From: Symsagittifera roscoffensis
Lineage: Eukaryota > Xenacoelomorpha > Acoela > Convolutidae
Assembly: GCF_963678635.1 (NCBI RefSeq)
Contig: NC_087066.1
Location: forward strand, 10,896,517 to 10,960,516
Direction: 5' to 3'
Length of the DNA: 64,000 nt
In this document: positions 13,774 to 25,700 of the stretch, one piece after another
Layout of the letters: the number at the start of each line of letters is the position of its first letter
Position numbering within the stretch: the first letter of the stretch is position 1
Program-made: the position numbers and the translations under genes
Notes under the pieces: model-generated
Database searches by the model: none
What the model was told of the DNA's origin: nothing
Seen by the model: the letters and a program-made list of their open reading frames with translations, nothing else

Positions 13774-14043
13774 AAGAACAAGAAATTGACGAATATTGTT
13801 TGTGTTTGAGTCAAAATGTGGCAAACTTCGATCTGGATCAGCAGAGCTGTTCTTGTAATGATCGTGTGAAGCGATGGCTGTTTCATCAATGCTTTGACTT
13901 CAGCGCACAGGGTATACCATTAAGAGAAAGCTCGTTTTGTGAGTCAGATGTTTTGAACAGTTGCATAAAGGAACCAGAGCCTACTTCAGCAACAGATTCA
14001 AGTGGATCCCCCATTGAAGAATACACATGCAATGACCCTGGAG
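13774..14043 (+). CDS. Intact cysteine-rich (CFDF) domain exon with GC donor
   Basis: A 270-nt exon lies between acceptor TTTCAG (ending 13773) and donor GGAG/GCAAGT (intron begins 14044). It is phase 1 at both ends, 90 codons. Cysteine pattern: Y-C-x-C, 14 residues, C-x-C, 11 residues, C-F-D-F, then F-C-E and a last C seven residues later. The exon at 27536 has the same pattern and identical first spacings, which is strong evidence that both are coding. After the domain comes a Ser/Thr/Pro-rich linker (EPTSATDSSGSP) and a final CNDPG. The donor matches the known AG/GCAAGT consensus of rare GC-AG introns. No GT donor in the right phase with a good match was seen. With this donor the frame joins exactly to the exon at 24440. 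Its own upstream exons and start were not found. Translation would otherwise run on to a stop at 14126. Confidence 0.65.
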
Positions 14044-14099
14044 GCAAGTTAAATAAAATCAACACAGAACTGGCGTTTAAATTTTTCTATGCAACACTT

Positions 14100-15060
14100 T
14101 TAAGATTTTCTTCCTTAATTTTCTAATCAATATTTTCATTTTAATGTCAACTCTATCAAATTTTGAATCTTAGCATTGTTTTGGTTAATCAAATTGAGTC
14201 TATGGGCCCTTTTTGGAAAGTTTTGAAAACAAAAGTTTAAAAAAAAGTTTTTTTTGGCCCGCGCTCCCCCTTAAAATTATTATTTATTAGAGCTAAAGGT
14301 GCCCTTTCAGTTTCAGCAGATGCAGTAACATTTCAGAGATAAACTAAAGTTTTAATTGACGAATACACGGCAATGTTGAACTTGATTTGCCGATTGCTGC
14401 AAAAAAGTGTGAAAAAACTCCAGCATTTTTTTCGTTTGTTTTGTGTGTGGCTTAATGAAATCTTCACAAACGCTAGTAGCCTAGGCATGACCGACAGCAG
14501 TTGTCTCCAAATTTTGAAAAACAAGCAAGCATGGGGACCAATCTGATAAAAAATTTCTCAAAGCGTTTTTCTGTTTTTTTTTGTAGAATGTTTTGCTTGT
14601 TTGAAATTTACTTATTACCAAGGACTCGCAGAATGAAGTTTTCAGAACTACAAAACTAGTTTTTTCGCTGTAGTACAATTTTAAACACAAGGCGCAGGAG
14701 CAATTTTTGAAAATTGTTTGAAGTCGTTTGAGTGATGACTGAAAAATCTTCAGTATTTTTTATTGGACAATCTCCTTTCGGTTTTAGATGTTAGAACAAT
14801 TTAAGAAGCCCTTTTTGCCTGCTCTGCAGCGTTTTGCTAAGGTCTCTTCTGTAAAATTTTTGGTGGCTCATCGCTCTTATTGCTTTTTGACTAACATTCA
14901 ACAAAAATTTTTCTACTTTTAAGCAAAAATCTCCTCAGATCCAACCTTGTGTTCTCCAACCTTTTCACATGCTGAATGCCGCAAAAGTTCTAGGATAGCA
15001 AACTTTTCCCAAAAAACTGGTTTGAATTTTTTAAAATGTGTTTCTTTAACGGGTAATTTT
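14100..15060. other. Non-coding, holds one half of a dispersed repeat
   Basis: No coding exon was seen. 14190-14300 resembles the MITE remnant near 29040-29130 (both contain a 'ggcc/ggcg cgc...tcaaaattattat' block). 14390-14960 is a diverged copy of 17495-18015: both contain 'cttaatgaaatct', 'cgacatcag/cgacagcag' and 'gtttgaagtcgtttgagtgatga'. The long minus-strand open frames here belong to that repeat and show no recognisable protein. Confidence 0.6.
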
Positions 15061-15952
15061 ATGGATACAAATCAGTTATATTGGATTTTCATTGTCAGTC
15101 TCTAGAAAATAACAAAATTAATCGATTATAATCGATTGAAAATGGATTATTATGATAATATTTTTAAAGCAATTTTATCAAAAGAAAATTAATTCATTTT
15201 AATCGAATATAATGGATTATAATCTATTAATTCAAATTTTTATGTGAGTTGTTTTCATTTTTTCATAATTTTGTTAAAGTTTAGCTAGTTATTTTGTTCT
15301 CTCGCTTAATTTCTCTTTTTCCTATTTTCACTCTCTTTTATGAAAAGTTACAAAAAGTTACCTATAGATCCGACACCAACCCCGCTTAACTGTACTACAG
15401 TTAAATGTCCCCTAACTAGAGAGAGGGATGGTACGTCGTGGTTGGGGCGTATGGGGGGATGAGGGCACGTTGGGGGGGGGAGGTGGGTACGTTGTGTGTG
15501 TGTGTGGGGGGGGGTTACGTTGCGTTGTGGGGGGGATACATTGGGGCACGTTGGGAAGAGGGGGGGTACGTTGAGGGGGGTTGACTTGAGGAACTGGTCA
15601 AAATTGCTGTTTTTGGCACTTTTTGGAAAATTACTTTTTATTGGCCGCCCCTGGATGAACGTGTTTCTTCGAGTTTTGCAGAAAGTTGCAAAAATTATAG
15701 TCTTTTTTTACAAATTTTAATCAATTTTTATGGATTTTATGTACAAAAAATGATCCATTATTTTGAAAACAAAAATGGATTATAATCGATCAAAAAATAT
15801 TATAATGGATTTAAATTTTTCCGAAATAATTGATTAAAAATCGTTCACGTGATCTAAATATCCCATGATAATCGATTGTATAGACAACATTTTAGTCAAT
15901 GAAAATTCATTATAATCGGGTTTTACCCATGAAAATTCAGTGCGGGCAGAAA
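15060..15952. mobile_element. MITE-like element with G-rich core (copy A)
   Basis: The right end reads TTCAGTGCGGGCA, the exact inverse complement of the left end of the related copy at 49308 (TGCCCGCACTGAA). The two copies share a left palindromic region (repeated AATCGATTATAATCG), a G-rich core with 'gtacgt' spacers, and a right region containing TTGGCCGCCCCTGGATGAA-like sequence. The left terminal repeat of this copy is degraded (TAACGGGTAATTTTATGG). It encodes nothing recognisable. The plus-strand frame 15496-15720 is an artefact of the G-rich core. Confidence 0.6.
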
Positions 15953-15959
15953 CTGATAA

Positions 15960-18400
15960 AATCAATGTTGGAAAATTGGAATAAATAATTATTCAAAAAA
16001 TATGCTAAAAAATTTTTCATATAGTAATCATAACAGATGTGTTTTCAGCAAAAAAAAAAAGAAACTAAAGGTTGTATTTTTTCTGAAGAATTTTCTAGTT
16101 ATAAGTAATCAGAGCATCAAAATTACTTTTGAGACATTAACAATCAACTTAGATAAATCATGTCATATAGCTGCGGACGTGCTGTATGCGGAGTTTAGGC
16201 ATATATGCAAAAAAAAGTTATCAGCAAAAGCCTAGCTCTAGAAAGTTAGTGGATTTTTCATAAAACTCATGTTTGTCGCGAAACGATTCATTTGGCCGAA
16301 GATTTACCGTTATTGTTTTCTGCGACAGTTCAAGAAGAGTTGCAAAAACGTGCAAGAAGAATTGTGGGATCAGTCACCATCTTATAACTTGCTTGTAAGA
16401 AAAGTCACTATCTAGTGTTTTTTATACAAAAAGTCCTTATCTTGTAGCATTTTTACACCTTAAGTTTGTAAAACTGTAAGTTTCTTAAAATATGTTCTAA
16501 GATAGCGACATTTTGTTAACCTGGTTGTATTACTCTTTCCAAATATATTGCAGATGATTAGTTAGATCATTAGTTCCCATCATCATTTCAAATAAATTTA
16601 CCACACTTTGTATAGTCTTTTGCCTCTGTCCAGCAGACATTGCCTCGTACTATCCTCATCTGATGTGGCGCCATTGTCCTTGTCCTATTTGCTTATCGTT
16701 TCTAACCGCGTCTAGCTTTGTCAACTTTAACCGTTAAACTTTCTAGCTAAAGTGGTCTTGTTTGATTTTCGGGTCCTCTTACTTCTATTGCTTAAATTGG
16801 GACAGTACGAAGTACAACAGTAACGAAAAATAATTTGTTGTTCAATTCTGAAGTTGATTTTGGATACAGTTTTTTCTGATCCCAAAGCACTGACAAGTAA
16901 ATTCATTCAAACCGACAGAAGTTGAAAAATCAAAAATGGCCAATTCATTTGATAGCGCTTTTTGAACATACAAACAATCCCCAAACGTGGAATCATACAT
17001 ATTTTCAACAAAAAAATAACTGCAAATTTTGAATTTTCTCCGCGGTTTTGCTCCAAAAAAAACAGTATTAAATCAAATTGCCAAAAATTCTCAAACAGAA
17101 ATCAAAACTTTAAATTTACTTAATTTTCTGGCACTGTTCAACTTCTTTTCAGTTTCGGCACTGGTTGTACTGTTAAAAGCCCCCTTCCTAAGTCATAGCT
17201 TGTTGATAAACATTTCTTTGACCGAACGTTTTTTTTCTCAATTTGGTTAAAAACTGAAACGAACAAATTGATGGCAGTTTGGGCTGTATGAGAGCATTTT
17301 GAACAAAAAAAACTCTTCATGCAGTTTTATGTGTGATTATTGTGTGTTATGCATTTTTCCATAAAAAAACACAAATACGAGGAAAAAATATTTTCATCAA
17401 TTTTTTTAATGGTTTGTGAGAAATGTGAGTTTAAAAAAACATAAATGCAAAAAAATTCGTTTCTATAACGTAGTCCAGGTAAAATCTAATTCACAAAATT
17501 TTTCCTTGTGTGTGGTTTAATGAAATCTATACAAACGCTAGCTAAACAGACATGACCGACATCAGGTTTCTCCAAACTTGAAAAACGAGCAAATAGGGAA
17601 CAATCTGACAAACGTTTTTTCATGACTTTTCTGATATTTTTGTGGAATTTTTTAGTTTTTTGTAATCTATTAATTACCAACGACCCAAAGAATGAAGTTT
17701 TCAAAACTACAAATCTACTTGTTCCGCAGTAGTAAAGTTTTAATGGAGCAATTTTGGAAAATTGTTTGAAGTCGTTTGAGTGATGAAAATTGTTTGAAGT
17801 CGTTTGAAGTCGTTTGACTGATGGAAAGGCTTCAGCATATTGTTCCTTAAGTAACCTCATTGCCACTTAGATGATAATAGAACACTTATTAATTATCCGT
17901 ATTTGTCTGGTCTGCAGAATTTTGCAAGGGTCTGTTCTTGTGGGCTCATGGTTTAATTGCTTCTTCTCGACCAAAGTTTATCGGGAAACTATTTTCCTGT
18001 GTTGGATGTCGTAGAATGTGACAAAATGAAAGTTCTGCTCACTAATAAATATTACTTATCGATGTTTAAATTCAGGCGAACAAAAATATCCTTTATTAGC
18101 AATATTTTGTGACCGCAAGCAATAATTTCAGTTTTTTGATTGCTGAAACTAAATACAGCTATTCCAATCAAAAGTTATGTCAGCGAATCTCTTAAAAATG
18201 TATTAAGCTTTCAAGTCTGCACATGTTAAATATTTGAAGAACTAACGGAAAAAATTACACAAAAACTAGGTACCTGCCTATTTAACAACTTGCCCAAAAA
18301 CTAGGTATTGATTCAAGATGAGATATGTTCGCTTGGAATATATATAGTCACAATTGAAGCCATTGAAAATTTAGTTCTCCAGGTCTGAAAACGTTAAAGA
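15960..18400. other. Intergenic or intronic A+T-rich DNA
   Basis: No supported exon. 17495-18015 is the second copy of the repeat described at 14390-14960. Within it the 20-base phrase around 'gaagtcgtttgactgatg' is locally repeated at 17765-17820. Short open frames at 16002-16235 and 17029-17250 have low-complexity composition and no splice context. Confidence 0.5.
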
Positions 18401-18411
18401 CACTGCAAACA

Positions 18412-18453
18412 ATGAACGTGATAGCTGTCCAAGTCTTTTGGTTACTGATATCA
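18412..18453 (+). CDS. Possible diverged signal-peptide first exon
   Basis: An ATG opens MNVIAVQVFWLLIS, a short hydrophobic leader-like peptide, followed by GTAACT that could act as a donor. About 100 bases further on, 'taatgaaagtagtgag..actcctatatag' matches the sequence that follows the two signal-peptide exons at 22697 and 23201, so this region is an older copy of that segment. The donor would be phase 0 instead of phase 1, so it does not join to the downstream exon at 24440 in frame. It is probably a relic or the first exon of another gene copy. Confidence 0.25.
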
Positions 18454-18459
18454 GTAACT

Positions 18460-21400
18460 CAGTACCACATTATTCGTGAAATCATTAGTTCTCATAGAAA
18501 CTCGACGCTTTAGCATCAACATTACGGTATCATTTTAAAGAGTAATGAAAGTAGTGAGTACTCCTATATAGATGTTGCTATTTTTTTGTTTTGTTTTTTT
18601 TTTCAAGAAAAATTCTTAATGAATGTTCATGCTCAATTTTGGTTTTTCGCGACTTGTGATTTCTTTGTAAGTTCAGTTCTATTGTTAAAAGGAAAGCCAG
18701 CTCCACTATTGAACCACAAAAAAACAAAAAGTCACGGAAAACGTGATCAACTTTTAATTTTGAAAATGGAAACTAATCATCAGATTTCCCAGCGAAATAA
18801 AAGTTTTACCTATTGATCCAGTTTAATCAAATTTGGTTATTTTTAGAAAAAAAAATCCAACAAAAATTTTCGTAAAAACTCCAAGAGCTTTCAGGCCATT
18901 AATTTTTTAACCAAAAATAAAACACGGGTGGACCTCCATACATTGAAAATGCTTATCAAACAATTCCATACATCAAGTGTGAAGTGTGTGGGAAATTCTT
19001 GTCATATAAGTTTCATACAATTTCGAAAAATGGGTGAAAAAAGATTTAAACTAATTTCTACGGCTGTTTGATTCTAATAAAACAATCTGGTGATGAAAAT
19101 CCGAGGTTTTCGGTTTTGAAAAAAAATGCTTGTCATACAATTCCCATGTAAAGAAATTGTATGACTAGCAGTTTTTTTGATGGCGAGGAAGTTTATTTCA
19201 AGTTTGCCCCAAAGTTTCAAGCTTTTGTAAATCACAAATTGAATTTTGTACGCTAACAAATTTTGTCCGAAATTTTTTTCGTACATGCAAAATTTAGTTT
19301 TTTGTGTGCATAACGTAGTCCTGGATATGATAATGTGGTTTTTTTTCTTTTCTCTTATATTTTTTTTCAAAAACGCTGAAAATTCCTATTTTTTTTGTAT
19401 GGCGTGTTTATGTATGCCTTCATCAATGTCTGATAATTTGAAAATTCAAAAATTTAAAATAATCATCGTAGAAAAATTTTGCCAAAAATTAAAACTTTGT
19501 TACTTTGTTATATCATTTATAAAAGACAGCTCGAAGACATTTCAGGTCGTTTTCTATGCATTGTAAATGCAAGACCGTCCAACCTTTGGTGCTTTGAGTA
19601 ACCAGTCAATGTCTTTGTTACTTGTGTTAGGTTACAAACACAACCGAAATTTTTCAAAAATATATGTAGAAACAAACAATCAACTTTTTGGTTTGTGGAA
19701 AAAACACCTATCTTACAGTTTTCATATATAGAAAAAAGCTTATCATAGAGTTTTCATACCAACTTTTGTATGTATGGAATTGTATGAAATTGTATGATAA
19801 GATGTTTCTCATATATGGAAATTGCATGATAAGAACTTTTGTTAAACCGGGAAAGTTGAAACTGTTTTTTTTAAGTTTCTTCGTGTTCGTCACTATTTTT
19901 CAACTTTCAGTTAGCTGTTTTGCAATACTTTAAGTTAAATTGGCTCAATTTCTGAGCAAGTATCGAGAAAAGCAAGGAAACGCATTTAAGACTCGCCGAA
20001 GCATATAATAACCTCCCCGCACTCAGAAAAAAAGTAAAGAACAGATGAGCATGGATTTATAATGTCAGAATCCATAAATTTCAAAAAGAATAGAATATAA
20101 TCAATTTAAAATGGATTATAATGTTTTTATTCTCCAAAACAAAAATCAATTATTATCAAAATTTTTTTGAAAAATAAAAATTCTGAATTTTTTTTGAACT
20201 ATAATCAATTTTAATTGGTTATAATCCATCATAAACAAACACCAACGCTTCATTTCGCTCTAGCGATTTTTTTTTCTACGCATAATAAAAAAATTACTGA
20301 ACACTAGAAAGTGATCGCAACTAAGTGTAAAAGAACGAAGTGATTTTCATTACAGGGTGTTTTCAAAAAATTTCTTCATAAAGTCTTCATAAGTTTTCTT
20401 TTCATAAAAGTTTGGCTAATTAAACTGATCTTTTTTGCAGGACACAACAAATCTTTAGTTCATTCTAAAAGAATCTAGTTCAAAAAAGGGAAGTAAAAGA
20501 GGTCACTTGATGTAAGAACAACTACAATTGACGAGGCTTACTTCATTAATCATGATAAAGCGAATTGAAGCGTTTAAAGGGTGTAACCTAAGTCCGCAAT
20601 GTCGCAAAAAATTGCTCCATGAAAAAAAGGTGAAATTCCACTTGATTTCATCATCAAGTTTTGACCAAACTTATCCAAACTTGAAAAAAAAAAACGAGAA
20701 TCAATTTAACATGTTTTAGTTCATTTTATCCAGTTGTTTCAAACCGTAACAAGGACTCTGCTGATTTGGTTCATCCGGAAAAAACTCATAAAACTGCAGC
20801 TTAAGTTAGATTTTTCTCATGTTGGGATCAAGTTAGACAAAAAAAAAGTGAACAAAAAATTGCAGATTAATATGGTGCAACTTCAGGCCCAAAATTTAAC
20901 TCACCGAAAGGATGATTTTTGGTTAAATAACAACTACGCTCAAGCTAATAAATATAACATCTAATATGAAATTAGGCCTCATATTGAGCCTATAAACATT
21001 AAGAAAACTAATATCTCTGAAAGTTTTGGCAGAAAGTTCAAAAACTTTTTCAGTTAAAAAAGTTATATTTAAAATAGCAAAAAAGATATTTTAAGTCTGT
21101 CAACCAAAACTAAAAAAAGAATAGTCCATAAATTCTTCTGGAGTTCGTACCCTTTAAACTTTCTTGAACTTTAAAAAAGACTCAATTTGATCATTAATTG
21201 AGGCGGTAATTTATAAATATTGTTGGTGTATTACGTATAGACTGTGGATTGAAGGTATTGCACTTCTTTGTTTGATGGTGAGTCAATAATTGATTCCAAA
21301 AAAACTAAGTTTTTCAGAAAAACTTCGAAACACAATAAGATTTGATATAAATTGACCTAACAACTACTCTATTAGCTGAAACCTAACTGAAACGCAGCTG

Positions 21401-22660
21401 AAACTTCCGAAACTCGGAAAAATTGTCAAAACTCATAATTTGAAATTTTTTACATACAAGTCATTCATCAAATAAGACTCCGCATCTGTCCAAAATTTAT
21501 CTGTTTTACGCTCTATATCTGCTTTGCTAATGATTTTCTGTCCTAGAGGATATCTATTTTGTAAACAACATCAAATCAAAAAATTAATTTAATACTAAAT
21601 GTAAAAGGTGGGTGAAAAATTCCATGATTCGGTTCTAACTTTGATTTTTATTAGAGAAAAATCGAAAATAGTTTGAAAGAGACAGAACAAAAATTATTAA
21701 TTACAGTTGCCACTTAGTAAAGTCAAGTTTGATTTCTGAAAAACATTCAATTTTCTGCTAAACTACCAAGAAAACATATTTCATTGAAATTTTTATCCCA
21801 ATTATTATCCTAGGTCGTATATAAAACAGATTTGGAGGAATTCTCTAAGTCAAATTTCAAAGACTGTTTCTGTTTCCTAGCAAAATCCGACGTTTTTCTG
21901 CAAATTCATTTACTCTAGTGCTCTATGAACCTTGTTTTTTTCGAAATTATTTCTACAGAACTGTTTTTTTGCTTAAAAAATAACACTGAAAAGACAATTT
22001 TCTGAAAAAACTTCATCAATCAACCGATCATTTTCGTCTCCAATTTAATTGTAAAGGAATTCTGCTTGAAAATTCTAAAGTTTCCATAATTCCGCTCAGC
22101 TCATATAACAATAGGAATTCAAAAGTAACACAATAACCTCATCGATGTCTATACTTGAGAGGCTTGCGGTTTCTTAGTCTTTTATTCATAACTTATAATC
22201 AAGAACAATTTTCTCAATTTTCACAAATAATCAAAATGAAAATCAATATTTTTTTTCTGTAAACTAAAAATCAACATAATTTGTTTTCTTCTTGTTTTAG
22301 CATCTCGCAATTTGAGTAGGGTTCAATCCAATGTGAAAAAAATTTAACTAAATAATGAAAATTAGATGGAAAACTGTTTCATCTCAACGAACGTTCTCTA
22401 ATCCAAAACAAATTTCGCATCAAAAAACTTTTTTTACAGCTGCATATTTTGCCGTTTCCCTATGAGTTTGAAATGAATTCAATATCAGAATTATCTAAAA
22501 ATTCATGTGAAAAATCTAGCAAAAACTTCCCGTTTTTTTTTTAATTTGTCAATTATTGGATTTTTTCCAAAATCGTTGCAAAACTTCAAAAAAAATTAAG
22601 ATTCTCAATAACCCTATCGTTTTCTTTGAACGTTCCGACAAGTTTTAACAAGTTAAAAGA
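18460..22660. other. A+T-rich non-coding region with dispersed motifs
   Basis: No supported gene. It contains copies of the dispersed motif ATTGTATGATAAGCATTTTT and relatives (near 19120, 19150, 19690-19830). 20007-20230 starts with CCCCGCACTCAGAAA and is rich in TATAATC/GATTATA palindromes, probably a MITE remnant. Open frames at 19246-19566, 20528-20719 and 20734-20964 are lysine/phenylalanine-rich products of A/T runs. Confidence 0.5.
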
Positions 22661-22696
22661 CTTTTTTGGCTTCTAGGAACATACAGTCACAAAACT

Positions 22697-22745
22697 ATGC
22701 GCCCATCCAGTGTACAGCTTTGTCTTGTGATGTGTTATTTTCATG
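22697..22745 (+). CDS. First exon, signal peptide version 1
   Basis: ATG opens MRPSSVQLCLVMCYFH plus one base, followed by a strong donor G/GTAAGA at 22746. The phase (1) matches the acceptor at 24440. The peptide is short and hydrophobic, as expected for a leader. The duplicated copy 504 bp downstream keeps ATG, length and donor, which supports coding function. Confidence 0.6.
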
Positions 22746-25700
22746 GTAAGAGTTATAAGATAAAGTGTGCTTAACGTTAATGAGCGTAGCGAGAACTCTT
22801 TATATATTGTATTCATGAGTTTTTCTACTTAATTTTTACAGGAAAAGTCTTAAAATTTGTTCACGCTCAGCTTGTTTTCGCAGTTTGATTTTCGATTTCT
22901 AATTGAGTTCACTTTATTTTTTGTGTACACTTGACAAAATTTTGCATAACAAGGCCAAACTGCGCTTTTGAGAAAGGTAGGCGGATTCCGCAAAAAGGAC
23001 GCTGTCTTTATTATCTTTTGTTCACTCGGATTGACATCCATAGAACACAAATAATAATCATACAATTCAGAAATCTAAATCTATGGAAAAGTTTTTATCA
23101 TACAAAGTTCATACGTTTTGCTGAAATGGTATCATTGAAATTTTGAAGAAGTTTTTTCTTGTTTCAGCATGAAATTCGATATATCGTACCACGTAAAAAT
23201 ATGTGCATATCCAGTGCACAGTTTTCTCTAGTGATGTGTTATTTTCCTGGTAAGAGTTATAAGAAGTGTTGTGTTTAACAGTAATGAAGAACGTAGCGAG
23301 AACTCTTTATATAGGTCTTCATGATTTTTTCTACTTCTTTATACAGGAAAAAGTCTTAAATTTTGTTCACGCTCAATTTTCTTTTTTTTTCGGTTTGGTT
23401 TTCGATTTCTATTTGAGTTCACTTTATTTCTTGTGTCCACTTCACAAAACTTTGCATTACAAGGCCAAACTGTGCTTTTGGGAAATGTTAGCGGATTTCG
23501 CAAAAAGGACGCTGTCTTTGTTATTCTTTTGTTCACTCGGATTGACATCCATAGAACACAAATACTATTCATACAGTTTCAAAATCTAAATCTATGGAAA
23601 AGTTTTTATCATACAAAGTTCATAAATTTTGCTGAAATGGTATCATTGAAATTTTGAAGAAATTTTTTTCTTGTTTTAGCATAAAATTCGATATATCGTA
23701 CCACGTAAAATTACCACGTAACTGGTAGATAGTTAGCAAGGTTTCAAATTCGTATATGCTAAACTGCTTAATTCTTTCTTTATAACTGTGTCAATTCTTT
23801 CTTATTATAGATTCGTTACAAGGTACCCTAGGAGGGGGGATAGTTAACAAGATCCAACTCACAGATTAATTAGTTTTGTAATATAGATTTAGTAGCTAAT
23901 TTTTGGTTTTTCTGTTTAGTAACATCCAACATTGCAAGCGCAGACTGTTGCGTGGAGCAGAAAAAGGAACTTATAGTATGTAAGTAAACGGGAAACTTTA
24001 AACGGGTAACATTATGGCAAAACTAGTTTTTATAACTGTATATCCGAATAACACTCGATCAGACTCAGCCAAAATTTTAGCAAAAAATAAATGCAGTTGA
24101 ACTTAGCATGGTTGCTTTTGAATTTATGCGCACCAAAAAGGGCTCTATTTCCTTTTCCTCCATCTGCAAAAAATTATTTAAAATTTTTCTGCACACATTT
24201 TTAGGCTCTACAAAAAGTATCATGATATGAAATAAGTTTGATCAATCTTCATATTTATCTTTGTAAAACCACTCGTTACACCAAAAATTGATGCTAATAT
24301 GAGGTGGAAGAATAGCCGATAAAATCTAATGCAAATTTTCCGCCGAGCAATTTATCTGTGCAAACTTTGAAACTTGACTTATTTGTTTTTCTGCTATAAA
24401 TAAGAGCCTTTCTAGTGCTTTTCAGCTTCTAAATTTCAGGCGATGGTGTTTATTGCATTGACAATTATGAGGTATCCAATGGTAAGTACAACAAAAGTTT
24501 TTATTCCTACAGACAAAAGAGCACATAAGCACCGGTATAAAACAGCTTCTTCTTCTATCAATAAAAAACCATCTGCGAGCAAAGTACTGGAAAAGCTATG
24601 ATCGGTAGTTTTTTTAGGAATATTTTTAGGTTTCTTAATAAGCAGTATTTGAAAGTTTTAGGTATAACATGTAAGCGGTATCGATACCTTGAGCTGAAAA
24701 GTGTAACCGCATCCAGTTTCAAGCAGTAATAATCAATTGTGTTATGATGTCTGAACCAGTCATACTAAGTTTGAAAAAAAAATTGATTGTATCCATTCAA
24801 AGATGAATTATAATCTCTCCTTTTGAAATTAAATCATAATCAATTATAATACATTTCAATCGATTATAGTCCATAATTAATCTTTTTAACGATACAGTTA
24901 TATTCGATTATAAACGATTATGATCCAATATTTTCTTTCCAATTTTTATTTTTTAAGTATAATTCCTGAATATAATTCATATGATAATTCATAATTTTAA
25001 TGTTTTTTGCACAAGTATAGTCGTTTTTGATTTCCCATTTTGTCTCCGACCTTAAATCTGACCTGCTTATTTTTTAAGTTTTTCCTAGACCTTGATGTAT
25101 ATTGAAAACGGGAAAATTGTCTCGGCAGTTTTCAATTTAATTAAAATGTTTAACGTGTTTTTTGTTACTGTTCCGACTTTGGATACGAAAGTAACGGAAT
25201 ATTTGTGCTCGGGTGGGTTTTTTTTCTTCAGACAAATTTCGACGTTTTAACTAGCCATTTTTGACGGAATTTTTTTTATATCATTCATAAAATATTGTTC
25301 TCCTGAGCTTAAATTTAAAAAGATATTTCACCTGTGATCATTTTTGTAAAGTTATGAGGGTTTAAAGGTTGCCATTTTGGCCATTTTGACCAATTTGGGA
25401 CAATTAACGCGCGATATAAATCGAGCTATTAACGCGTAAGCGGAGATTTATTCCGTCTTAGAAATCGTTCCAATTTGGTTGAAAGAAGCTTATTTGCCTT
25501 AAATGGTTTGTTTCAAGGAACGAAATCTATCCTTTTGTACTTTATATGGCGCGTGGGAGGATGATTTTCATAAAAAATTTCAAATTTTAGAGAAAAAAAT
25601 TTCATTAATTTTATTTCATTTTATTTTTTAATGTTATTACTGCTCCATAAACCTTAAAAGCCATTTGAACCTTCAGGGCTTCGCCCTGATACGAGCAGTC

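Larger units (their letters stand above)
1..14100 (+). repeat. Tandem array of ~2.5 kb exon-bearing units
   Basis: Six head-to-tail units can be aligned by the shared start TACGCCATGTGAAAAGTCC at about 1, 1455, 4040, 6574, 9116 and 11665. Unit lengths are about 1454, 2585, 2534, 2542 and 2549 bp. The first unit is short: near 1216 the sequence jumps from the 'gcagctcaggga' block straight to the 'ttgtaaatta' block, which removes about 1.1 kb including the exon. Units 2-5 each contain a decayed copy of a cysteine-rich exon, and the sixth carries the intact one. The last unit is interrupted between about 13010 and 13660 by other sequence, including a SINE. Neighbouring units differ by scattered substitutions and small indels, so the array is not brand new. 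The array probably extends to the left of the window, because the window begins at a unit boundary. Confidence 0.9.
22660..23715 (+). repeat. ~504-bp tandem duplication carrying a first exon
   Basis: Two adjacent copies each contain a signal-peptide exon (22697, 23201), then 'agcgagaactctttatat', a pyrimidine tract with ACAG, 'gttcacgctca', and an AT-rich tail. A third partial copy begins at about 23676 (gcataaaattcgatatatcg) and stops before the ATG region. The two exon copies are offset by 504 bp. The copies differ by many substitutions, including amino acid changes, so this is a real biological duplication. Confidence 0.85.

Noticed and set aside
1-14100. Possible CRISPR or bacterial repeat array
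   Set aside because: Units are 2.5 kb with eukaryotic splice sites and no spacer structure; the window shows no prokaryotic features.
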